Assembly (NCBI GenBank): GCA_008828725.1
Contig: MEHQ01003470.1
Span: 243,661 to 307,660 of the forward strand
DNA from: Saccharina japonica
Lineage: Eukaryota; Sar; Phaeophyceae; Laminariales; Laminariaceae
Length of the DNA: 64,000 nucleotides
Direction of reading: 5' to 3'
Both the position numbers and the translations under genes were made by a program. Below the pieces are notes generated by a model. It did no database searches. It was not told the DNA's origin and was given only the letters and a program-made list of their open reading frames with translations. Of the stretch, positions 1-15,723 are shown one piece after another; position 1 is the first letter of the stretch; each line of letters starts with the position of its first letter.

Positions 1-2815
1 GTGCTTGTTGATATAGTTTCAGCGGTTGTAACGGTTACTGTTTCGGCCAACGTCCCTCTCGTACTGTCCGCGGCGGTACGAGAGGAACGTCGACCGCAAC
101 AGCAACCCACAACCGCTCCAACTACACCAACAAGCACCGCTCCAACAACTCCCGCCACCACCGCGGCAACAACGGCCGTTCTCACTACGGGCGCAACAAC
201 CACGGCCGATCATACGGCGGCAACACCAACCACCACCATCCAGGACAGCAACCGCAGATCGAGGCCGCTGCGGCCGCCTCGGTACCAACCACAACACTCT
301 CTACCGCATTGACCGCACACGCCGCGAGGTCCAACACTGCTACACCTGCCCCTCCCGCAAACATGCGGATAGGCCAGGCCTACACGAATAATCCGAACCA
401 ACGGCAGCCGGGCACCTTCCGAACCAACTTACAGGCCGGTGGTGGAGCAACAGCCGCATCTCCACCAACAGCACTAACTGCGGCGAGCTTGGGAGGCCCA
501 CAAGGAGTAGTCATGCCGACGACGCCAAGTGTGAAGAACGTGCCGAGATATAACATGGAAGGGACGCAGGAATCAACGTTGCTGGCTTGGAATCACAGCT
601 TCTCTTCAGTATAGGAGACCTCTTGTTTTATATTTGGTATTATTTAACCTCAGACGATGGAGACCAAAAGGCTATAAGCTGGGAAGCCAGAAGATAGATG
701 GAACCAGAGGAGAGGAGGAGAGTGAGAGGATGGGCGAGGCTAGGCGATGCTCTGCTCGACGGCAGAGCTCTCGCTGATAGCGCGCTAGTCGGGTGAGTAC
801 GCTAGTTCTCCCGCTGACAGCCCGTTAAATCGGATAGCTACAGTAGCCCAGGGAACTTTCCCATGATGCTTAGGTATTCCTGAGTGATCGTCTTATCATA
901 CCCAAGGGGTGATACCAATCTTGTGGAATTCTAAGAGCTAAGTCTGCGGGTTCTCTCGTCTTTAGGAATATTATGATACTCAGAATATTCGTATGGGCTT
1001 ACGAGGCCTGGATGGTATGCCTATCTGACCTATATACCAAGGAAACTTCAGTACACGAGACTAATCTTAGGGCCACAAGGCTTTTCACCTGTACAATTAT
1101 CTCTCAACCATTATATAGCCCTAGAGCACCACATCACATTAGCCCACGCTAAATAGTCGTATATGCAGACCACACGATGGTCGATGGATGATAACAACAT
1201 CCCAAAACGAAACAACGAAATGGGGCTATACATTTCCTCACACCTCGTAGTGAGGCCTAGTCCTTGTGGGCCTCCCAAGCTCGCCGCAGTTAGTGCTGTT
1301 GGTGGAGATGCGGCCGTTGCTCCACCACCGGCCTGTCAGTTGGTTCGGAAGGTGCCCGGCTGCCGTTGGTTCGGATTATTTGTGTAGGCCTGGCCTATCC
1401 GCATGTTTGCGGGAGGGGCAGGTGTAGCAGTGTTGGACCCCGCGGCGTGTACCGTCAATGCGGTAGAGGGTGTTGTGGTTGGTACCGAGGCGGTCGCAGC
1501 GGCTTCGATGCGGTTGCTGTCCGTGGTGGTGGTGGTGGTTGTTGTTGCTGCCGTACGAGCGGCCGTAGTAGATGCGCCCCGAATGAGAACGGCCGTTGTT
1601 GCCGCGGTGGTGGCGGGAGTTGTTGTTGCAGCGGTGGTTGCTGTTGTAGTTGCTGTTGGATTTCGAGCGGTTGTGGAGGTTACTGTTGCGGCCGACGTTC
1701 CTCTCGTACTGTCCGCGGCGGCACGAGAGAAACTTCGACCGCGACAGCAACCGCCACAACCGCTCCAACTCAAACAACAACTACAACAACAACCACCGCT
1801 CCAACAACAACTCCCGCCACCACCGCGGCAACAACGGCCGTTCTCACTACGGGCGCAACAACCACGGTCGCTCGTACGGCGGCAACACCAACCACCACCA
1901 CCCGGGACAGCAACCGTAGATCGAGGCCGCTGCGGCCGCCTCGGTACCAACCACAACACCCTCTACCGCATTGACCGCACACGCCGCGGGGTCCAACACT
2001 GCTACACCTGCCCCTCCCGCAAACATGCGGATAGGCCAGGCCTACACAAATAATCCGAACCAACGGCAGCCGAGCACCTTCCGAACCAACTTACAGGCTG
2101 GTGGTGGAGCAACAGCCGCATCTCCACCAACAGCACTAACTGCTGCGAGCTTGGGAGGCCCACAAGGAGTAGTCATGCCGACGACGCCAAGTGTGAAGAA
2201 CGTGCCGAGATATAACATGGAAGGGACGCAGGAATTCACGTTGCTGGCTTGGAATCACAACTTCTCTTCAGTATAGGAGACCTCTTGTTTTATACTTGGT
2301 ATTATTTAACCTCAGACGATGGAGACCAGAAGGTTATAAGCTGGGAAGCCAGAAAATAGATGGAACCAGAGGAGAGGAGGAGAGTGAGAGGATGGGCGAG
2401 GCTAGGCGATGCTCTCCTCGACGGCAGAGCTCTCGCTGATAACCCGCTAGTCGGGTGATTACACTGTAGTTCTCCCGCTAACAGCCCGTTAAATCGGATA
2501 GCTACAGTAGCCCAGGGAACTTTCCCATGATGCTTAGGTATTCCTGAGTGATCGTCTTATCATACCCAAGGGGTGATACCAATCTTGTGGAATTCTAAGA
2601 GCTAAGTCTGCGGGTTCTCTCGTCTTTAGGGATATTCCGATACTCAGAATATTCCTTCCTATGGGCTTACGAAGCCTCGATGCTATTGCCTATCTGACCT
2701 ACCAAGGAAACTTCAGTACACGAGACTAATCTTAGGGCCACAAGGCTTTTCACCTGAACAATCATCTCTCAACCGTTCTATAGCCCTAGAGCACCACATC
2801 ACATTGGCCTAACTG
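1..2815. mobile_element. Tandem, palindromic retroelement-derived units (gag-like)
   Basis: Positions about 20-1150 recur at about 1665-2815 as a direct repeat (period about 1.65 kb) with high identity. Inside each unit is a head-to-head inversion: 1255-1715 is the reverse complement of about 1720-2185, and the window starts just before the same centre in the first unit. In one frame the arm encodes an Asn/His/Arg/Gly-rich stretch followed by a CYTC-x4-H-like sequence (HCYTCPSRKHADRPGLH) and a stop. That resembles the basic tail and zinc knuckle of a retrotransposon Gag, but the knuckle is incomplete. The roughly 540-bp tails (610-1150 and 2275-2815) have no long ORF and could be LTR or UTR sequence. 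No reverse transcriptase or integrase is visible. The retroelement origin is inference; the repeat structure is seen directly. Confidence 0.55.
1255..2185. repeat. 930-bp imperfect palindrome
   Basis: The arm 1255-1715 matches the reverse complement of 1720-2185 with scattered substitutions and small triplet indels. The centre lies at about 1716, in a short CCGCGG-containing stretch. Because of this symmetry both strands carry similar Gln/Asn/Thr-rich or Cys/Gly-rich reading frames, none of which needs to be a host gene. Confidence 0.8.
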
Positions 2816-2915
2816 TTGGTGCGAAACTAATATTTTCCACAACTACAACCGTTGGTGTAACGGTCTTGCATATGATACCACTCTGTTCGGTAATGCAAGG
2901 ACCGCTTGGGTAGTC

Positions 2916-3004
2916 TTAACCCACTCAGAACTAAAACAAAAGGTCCCACACGAATTCCAAGTAGTTTGTCTTCAAATTCGTGGGACCAGTTCTTAAGGGG
3001 TTAA
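2916..3004. mobile_element. piggyBac-like MITE, copy 1
   Basis: The element is bounded by TTAA on both sides. The left end reads TTAACCCACTCAGAACT and the right end AGTTCTTAAGGGGTTAA, which are inverted. TTAA targets with CCC..GGG termini are characteristic of piggyBac-type elements. The interior has no coding capacity. Confidence 0.65.
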
Positions 3005-3786
3005 AACAGCTGCTGTTTCGGCGATTTTCAGAGTAGTGTGGACTGTGTTAACATATGCTGCTGTTCCCATTTGTTGTGCTTGTCGCTGTGCTTGATCATT
3101 CGGCAACGCAGCGAAATGGAGGGGGTACTGGCTGGCGGGCCCAAGCCTCAATGTTTCCCTGAATAGTAGACACCCCCTGGCTGATGTTGCCCATGTCGAT
3201 GGCACCTACCACTACCACTTGAACGTCTAAAAATAAGCTTTTTATATTTTTGTATTTGCCGGGGTTTTTTTGCGGCACGCAAAGGGGTTTCATTACATCC
3301 TGACCTATGATGTGCGTGCTTGTACGCCTGACAATGTAACAGCGCTCGACGCCACCGTACTGCGTATCGAAAAGCGGGCACGATACACACGACTGTGGGT
3401 GTGCCCTGTATTTATCAAACCTTTGCCTGGTTGTGCGCAGGCATGCGTGTGGCCCTGCGTATACTTTGGCACGAGTCGTTTTGATGTGAAGGGTTCACGT
3501 TTATCCCCCCCCCCCTCGCCCTCCTCTGAACTGTCGAAATTCGGTCAAACATTCTGGTACATCCATTACAGAGTCAGAGTAGCCTACATGCTCATTATGA
3601 GACTCATGCCATGCAGGTAACCTAAAATTCGTTGTCCGAAGCAACCGATAGTGGGGAAGGGCACGAGGCCGTCTACGATTGCACGGATCTGCGTGTTTTG
3701 TTTTTTAACGGGCAGCACAGGCGACAGGCTCAACAACCTGGGCATGGAAACACACGTAGCCGTCGGGACCACTGCTCCGGGGGCAA
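3005..3786. other. Non-coding, no gene recognised
   Basis: Only short open frames without splice-site support or domain signal are present. A short poly-C run lies at 3507-3516. No repeat seen elsewhere in the window was recognised here. Confidence 0.5.
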
Positions 3787-3990
3787 TACAGTAGTGGCCC
3801 CTCTATAGTGCCAGTCCCTATACAGTGCCGGTATGCGGCAGCCAAAAATACCGGCACTAAATGTAGCGGCAACCGGCACTACTTCGCACACAGCCACACT
3901 GGTTAATCCCACCTGTGCCAAGCGAATTCACAGGCACTATAGTGGGCAAACGGCACTACGGAGAGACCACTACCGTACCAAGAGATGATA
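3787..3990. mobile_element. AGTAGTGG foldback MITE, copy 1
   Basis: The left end (about 3790) reads AGTAGTGGCCCCTCTATAG and the right end (about 3950-3975) carries the inverted CACTACGGAGAGACCACTA. The inside repeats CCGGCACTA in both orientations. A related copy in the other orientation is at 52415-52587. Confidence 0.55.
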
Positions 3991-4144
3991 CTACCGAACA
4001 TGCCACCGGCGTGGGTCGGCATCCTGAATCGTTGGCATCCTACGGAGATGGACTGCCCTTGAACAACCGAGAGCGGTTTCTGGTTGTACTTGGCATGGAT
4101 CTCGTCTTTCACGTGCACCCACCGCTCGTTGCTCTCGGCCTCGC

Positions 4145-4421
4145 GCGACGCTTGCTACGGTAGAGGTACGCAGCACTGTCTGGGTGAAACGGTTTCTGGA
4201 TGGCGAGGCTCCTGCTTAACCCCAAAACGTCGGAATTTCGGTCTCGTGTTGCTATATACTAGTAGTTTTTCCATTTTATACTTGGGCCATGGGATTCTTC
4301 GTCGGGTACGAGCATTTCTAGGTTCCTCTAAACCTGTTTGTAGGTGATGTGTAGAGCTTCTCAAGTGACCACCCTTATAAGGCAAAACCTTATTATCATG
4401 GTGCACCTCTACCGTAGCATG
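4145..4421 (+). mobile_element. GCTACGGTAGAGG MITE, copy 1
   Basis: About 270 bp with inverted ends: GCTACGGTAGAGGTAC near 4154 and GTGCACCTCTACCGTAGC near 4402-4419. Related copies are at 6871-7290 (inverted, interrupted) and 60434-60707. It forms the left flank of a satellite array. Confidence 0.55.
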
Positions 4422-4499
4422 CGTCTGCTGCCTGGATTTAAAGGTATTGCTACCGAATGTGCCACCGGTATATGGTCGGCATCCGATAAACTTGGTATC

Positions 4500-6785
4500 C
4501 TTTAAATGAGACGGATTACCCTTCGGTAACCGAGAGCGGTTTCTGGTTTTAGTTGGTGTGGATCTCGTTTTCCACGTGCACCCACCGCTCATTGCTCTCG
4601 TCCTCGCGCCGTCGGTGACTGCGCCGAGGACGGGGTTAACGAGCGTTTGTGTGCATGTTCAGGACGCGATCGATGCCGAATAAAAACAGAAACCGCTCTC
4701 TGTTACCGAAGGGTAACCCGTCTCATTTAAAGGTATTACTACCGATTGTGCCAGCCACTAGTGTATGGCCGGCATCCGACAAACTTGGCATCCTTTACGG
4801 AGACGGGCTGCCCTTCGGTATCAGAGAGCGTTTACTGGTCATACTTAGGGTGGATCTCGTTTTCCACGTGTACCCACCGCGCGTTGTTCTCGTCCTCGCG
4901 CCGTCGGCGACGGCGCCGAGGACAAGGTTAACGAGCGTTTGTGTGCAAGTTCAGGACGCGATCGATGCCGAGTAAAACCAGAAACCGCTCTCTGTTACCG
5001 AAGGGCCGTCTGTCTCTTTTAAAGGTACTACTACCGAATGTGCCACCAGCCACTAGTGTATGGCCGGCATCCGACAAACTTGGCATCCTTCACGGAGACG
5101 GGCTGCCCTTCGGTAACCGAGAGCGGTTTCCGGTTATAGTTGGCGTGGATCTCGTTTTCCACGTGCACCCACCGCTCGTTGCTCTCTCTTCGCGCCGTCG
5201 GCGACGGCACCAAGGACGAGGTTGACGAGCGTTTGTGTGCAAGTTCAGGACGCGATCGATGCCGAGTAAAACCAGAAACCGCTCTCTGTTACCGAAGGGC
5301 CGTCTGTCTCTTTTAAAGGTACTACTACCGAATGTGCCACCAGCCTCTAGTGTATGGCCGGCATCCAACAAACTTGGCATCCTTTACGGAGACGGGCTGC
5401 CCTTCGGTATCAGAGAGCGTTTTCTGGTTATACTTGGCGTGAATCTCGTTTTCCACGTGTACCCACCGCTCGTTGCTCGCGTCCTCGCGCCGTCGGCGAC
5501 GGCGCCGAGGACAAGGTTAACGAGCGTTTGTGTGCAAGTTCAGGACGCAACCGATGCCGAGTAAGACCAGAAACCGCTCTCTGTTACCGAAGGGTAACCC
5601 GTCTCATTTAAAGGTATTACTACCGAATGTGCCACCAGCCACTAGTGTATGGCCGGCATCCGACAAACTTGGCATCCTTTACGGAGACGGGCTGCCCTTC
5701 GGTATCAGAGAGCGTTTTCTGGTTGTACTTGGCGTGGATCTCGTTTTCCACGTGTACCCACCGCTCGTTGCTCGCGTCCTCGCGCCGTCGGCGACGGCGC
5801 CGAGAACAGGGTTAACGAGCGTTTGTGTGCAAGTTCGATGCCGAGTAAAACCAGAAACTGCTCTCTGTTACCGAAGGGTAACCCGTCTCATTTAAAGTAC
5901 TACTACCGAATGTGCCACCAGCCACTACAGTAGTGTATGGCCGGCATCCAACTTGGCATCCTTTACGGAGACGGGCTGCCCTTCGGTGACAGAGAGCGGT
6001 TTCTGGTTGTACTTGGCGTGGATCTCGTTTTCCACGTGCACCCACCGCTCGTTGCTCTCGTCCCCGCGCCGTCGGCGACGGCGCGGAGGTCGAGGTTAAC
6101 GAGTGTTTGTGTGCAAGTTCAGGACGCGATCGATGCCGAGTAAAACCAGAAACCGCTCTCTGTTACCGAAGAGTAACCCATCTCATTTAAAAGTACTACT
6201 ACCGAATGTGCCACCAGCCACTACAGTAGTGTATGGCCGGCATCCGACAAACTTGGCATCCTTTACGGAGACGGGCTACCCTTCGGGGACAGAGAGCTGT
6301 TTCTGGTTGTACTTGGCGTGGATCTCGTTTTCCACGTGTACCCACCGCTCGTTGCTCTCGTCCTCGCGCCGTCGGTGACTGTGCCGAGGACGAGGTTGAT
6401 GAGCGTTTGTGTGCAAGTTCAGGACGCGATCGATGCCGAGTAAAAACAGAAACCGCTCTCTGTTATCGAAGGGTAATCTGTCTCATTTAAAGGTATTACT
6501 ACCGAATGTGCCACCAGCCACTAGTGTATGGCCGGCATCCGACAAACTTGGTATCCTTTACGGAGACGGGCTGCCCTTCGGTAACCGAGAGCGGTTTCTG
6601 GTTATACTTGGCGTGGATCTCGTTTTCCACGTGTACCCACCGCTCGTTGCTCTCGTCTTCGCGCCGTCGGCGACGGCGCCGAGGACGAGGTTAACGAGCG
6701 CTTGTGTGCAAGTTCAGGACGCGATCGATGCCGAGTAAAAACTATAAAACCGCTCTCTGTTACCGAAGGGCAGCCCCTCTACGTG
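4500..6785. repeat. Satellite array, about 295-bp unit, about 8 copies
   Basis: A unit with the landmark GACGCGATCGATGCCGAGTA recurs near 4660, 4950, 5250, 5543, 5835 (short), 6122, 6422 and 6718. Each unit also contains an internal inverted pair around AACCGCTCTCTGTTACCGAAGGG and its complement, so a single unit can fold. Each unit keeps a similar open frame of about 95-110 codons with an N-terminal MCKFRTRSMPSKTRNRSLL-like start. The frame is truncated or shifted in some copies, so I regard it as a by-product of the repeat rather than a gene. Confidence 0.85.
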
Positions 6786-6870
6786 AAGGATGCCAAGTTT
6801 GTCGGATGCCGGTCATACACCGGTGGCACGTTCGTTTGCAATACCTTTAAATCCAGGCAGCAGATGCACG

Positions 6871-7290
6871 CTACGGTAGAGGTACACCATGATAATAAGC
6901 TTTTGCCTTTTGAGGGTGGTCATTCGAGGACCTCTACGCATCACCCAAAAACAGGTTTAGAGGAACCTAGAAATGCTCTTACCCGATGAATAATCCCATG
7001 GCCCCAAGTATAAAATGGCAAAAAAAAAAAAACTACGAGTATCAACACCAGACCGAAATTTCGACGTTTTGGGCTCAACCCATTCAGAACTGAAAAAATA
7101 TCCCACACTACTTCCAAGTACTTTGTCCCCAAATTCGTGGGACCAGTTCCTAACCCCTTAAGAACCGGTCCCCCGTTTTGGGGGACAAACTACTTGGAAT
7201 TAGTGTGGGGTACGTTTTTCAGTTCTCGTCATCCAGAAACCGTTTCGCCCAAACAGGGACACCTCTGTCGTAGCACGCTTCGGCATTGTG
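6871..7290 (-). mobile_element. GCTACGGTAGAGG MITE, copy 2, interrupted
   Basis: Inverted relative to the copy at 4145-4421. Its outer end (ACACCTCTGTCGTAGCACGC, near 7259-7280) is separated from the rest by the nested TTAA-type element, which landed where the other copy reads CTTAACCCC. Confidence 0.55.
7074..7229. mobile_element. piggyBac-like MITE pair, nested
   Basis: Two head-to-head units share a central CCCCTTAAG (about 7155). The outer ends carry CAACCCATTCAGAACTG and the inverted TTTTTCAGTTCT. The interior GACAAACTACTTGGAATTAG matches the copy at 22247-22315. It is inserted in the MITE at 6871-7290, so it is the younger element. Confidence 0.6.
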
Positions 7291-7935
7291 GGGCAGTGTG
7301 GTGCATTGTGGTCATGGGTTCTCGCCATCGGCCGTCCTTTATTTTGCCTGCCGGTACTCCTAGATTAGAATCCCCATCATGTGCGTTATCTTTTTGCTCA
7401 AAAACTTGCGCATGTTGGCCCCTGTCGTCATGGGATTTATGGGATTGCTTTCCATCTTGATTTAGTTTTTGTCAGTTTTTTTTTTTGGGGGGGGGAGGGG
7501 GGGGCAAGGCAGAGAGAGAGAGAGAGAGAGAGAGATCTTCAAGCGAGGAGTCTGGTAAATGTTCGGAGCTACTACCCCTCTACCGTTGCTTGAGGCCTGT
7601 GATGCATAAAGGTCTACTTTAGAGTTGATATGTACTGCCGTGAAGGGCGTCGAGTTCGCACACAGGGGTGCGACCGTTTTTCGGAGAGCGCTCGTTTTTT
7701 CCTAAACAGGAAGGGTTTTTCCAATACCGAACAAGGTGGCGTTTTCGGTAACGATCTGGTAGAGAGAGAGAGAGAAAGAGCCTCTTCCGAAAATATGATG
7801 TCGGACTTTTAGCACCCTTACCATTGTCGAGGCAAAACGAGCGCTGGAAACAAACGATCGCAAGCTTCTGTGCGAACTACAAACGCTCTGTGCGGTAGGT
7901 TTGTTGTGGGAGCTCCTTAAAGGTGCAAGCACACT
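7291..7935. other. Non-coding with GA dinucleotide tracts
   Basis: Contains T and G homopolymer runs (about 7471-7502) and (GA)n tracts (about 7510-7535 and 7757-7780). No exon could be supported. Confidence 0.5.
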
Positions 7936-8400
7936 TCCGACAGGTCATCTACAGATCATACATGTCATCTGTGCAAAGATCCTCTACAGATATACCAGAT
8001 AGATCATCTACAGCAGTAGGTCCTAAGCTGCCGATATGAAATATTGTGCAGGGTCCGCATAGTACAGTTCCAACCCGCATCTAAAGGTGCACGCACACCT
8101 CCGACAGGTCATCTACATATCATACAGATCATCTACAGATAATAGATCATCTACAGATAGATCCGATAGATCATCTCGGTCCTCACCGGCCGTTATGATA
8201 TATTGTGCAGGGTCCGTATAGTACAGTTCCAACCCAGGAAAAACGTCCTAGATCAGGCAGATTATATATACGGCTCGCACCCGAAAACATGAACTAGATC
8301 ATGCAGATTATACAGATCTAGGTCATGAAGTGGAAGTCGATGGTCTAGATCATGATCTGAATTATCTGTCCGATGATCTGTCGAACGTGTTGACGCACGA
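7936..8400 (+). mobile_element. GATC-rich TIR element, copy 1 (two sub-copies)
   Basis: Repeats of GATCATCTACAGATA follow an end of the type CACACCTCCGACAGGTCATC. A core (TTGTGCAGGGTCCGCATAGT, then TTCCAACCC) appears twice, near 8043 and 8200. The far end has ATCTGTCCGATGATCTGTCG. Relatives are at 10960-11160, 13395-13715, 23755-24325, 38920-39000, 45430-45815 and 47303-47455, in both orientations. Confidence 0.6.
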
Positions 8401-8518
8401 TGCACAAAACGGCTGTCTCCTGGTTTACTTGTTTAGACTCATGTATATAGGAAAACAAAACGAACCACAACCTCGTCGGAGTGCCAGGACTACAGCCAGT
8501 TCCACCTACTATTACATA

Positions 8519-8799
8519 CAGTGTTGTGAAACGAAAGTGGAAATGGCCTCGGTCGATTTTCGGTTTTTCGCCGAAACATTCGGTCGATTTCGGTTTACAA
8601 AATAAAACGCAAAACCGAAAAGCCAAAACCGAACGGCGTTTCGATGAAAAAACGAAATTTTCGGTCGATTTCGGTCAGCTTTTGCAAATAAACCGAAATT
8701 ATATGTTGATATAAAAAACAATCGGTTTTCGGTCTTGAGAAAAACTGACAAAAACCGACCGAAAAAAACGACTCTTTCGGTTTTCGGTTCACAACACTG
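8519..8799. mobile_element. hAT-like foldback MITE
   Basis: The termini are CAGTGTTGTGAA (8519-8530) and TTCACAACACTG (8788-8799). The interior is almost wholly made of inverted CGGTTTTCGGT / ACCGAAAACCG motifs. A CAGTG terminus fits the hAT group. The flanking octamers are not clearly identical, so the target duplication is not confirmed. Confidence 0.65.
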
Positions 8800-8815
8800 A
8801 ATTATTTACCACTGT

Positions 8816-8879
8816 GGGCGGAAATAGAAGGGCCGTACGACATTAATATGAAGGCCAAGCGGCCCTTACATTTCCGCCC
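8816..8879. repeat. 64-bp hairpin
   Basis: GGGCGGAAATAGAAGGGCCG pairs with the inverted copy ending in TTTCCGCCC; two or three mismatches over about 20 bp. Possibly a minimal MITE remnant. Confidence 0.6.
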
Positions 8880-9190
8880 AAAGAGTTGTATATACTTTAT
8901 ACTTGGTTGGCGATGGTGTATGCATATTCCGATGCGAGTCGGCGAGGGCAGGAAAGACTGACGTATTGTCGCGACACGAAAACGAAGTCACGCACTACGC
9001 ACTGCGGTACGTACATAGCGGGGAGCGGGAAGGAGAATCCCCGCTCTGTAACTCCGGGTTTTTACAGTTCCGAAAGGGAGCGAGCTGGAAAAGTAGAGAA
9101 AATATAGTGCCTGGTATATATAGATGGAATGGTGGGGGGGGGAAAGAAGGGAGATGGAGAAATAGGGCAAATATGATGCCTGGTATATAT

Positions 9191-9300
9191 TTAAAAAAAA
9201 AAAAAAAAAAACAGCTGTGAGCTCGAGGATTTCGTCGAAGCTCATCTTTGCTAGCTGAGTGTAATACTTCGATCGCGCGTATTTACGGGTTTTATATCTC
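9191..9300 (-). repeat. SINE-like conserved core, copy 1
   Basis: An A-run (9193-9210) abuts CAGCTGTGAGCTCGAGGATT, followed by a conserved stretch to ACTTCGATCGCGCGTA. The same about 85-bp core is at 28927-29025, 32045-32136 (inverted, ending in a T-run) and 59735-59815. The flanking sequence differs between copies. On the minus strand the core ends in a T-run, which could be a Pol III terminator or a retroposon tail. Confidence 0.5.
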
Positions 9301-9735
9301 CTCATGTAGGATGTACATCCCGTATGAGGGGGACACAATCTGAGGCTGTAGAATTCAGGAAGTGTGTGTCTATTTGTGGGGGAAGAAATAATTTAAATTA
9401 AATTAAAATTAAAATTAAACAGTCTGAAATAAACGTACCAGGTATAATATAGTGTTCCGACGAGTTGAAGTGATAGAGTGGTTCTACTATTTGTAGCCAT
9501 GTATGGTATATAAGAAGAGGTGTGTGAGGACAGGTTATGAAGTAAAACTTAACAGCACCTGGATGAATTATATAGATGGGATGGACTAATAAATGAATAA
9601 AAAAAGTAGGTCGACTTGTGGAGTTAAAATTGTCGAAATCGGTCACATAACTCCCCCCCCCCCCCCCCCGCCCCGGTTATTCCCCTTGAAAAAAACGCCT
9701 GCAAACGACGATACCGCGCCTCCTCTTGACTTGAG

Positions 9736-15723
<5,988 letters not shown>

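Larger units (their letters stand above)
4145..7290. repeat. Long inverted repeat flanking the satellite array
   Basis: The left arm (about 4145-4540) is the reverse complement of the right arm (about 6770-7290). The right arm is longer because a TTAA-type MITE (7074-7229) sits inside it. The whole is a 3.1-kb composite: MITE, satellite, inverted MITE. Confidence 0.7.

Noticed and set aside
4641-6738. Repeated 95-110-codon frames with MCKFRTRSMPSK starts
   Set aside because: One per satellite unit; broken in some units, no splice or domain evidence. Codon-level conservation was not testable here.
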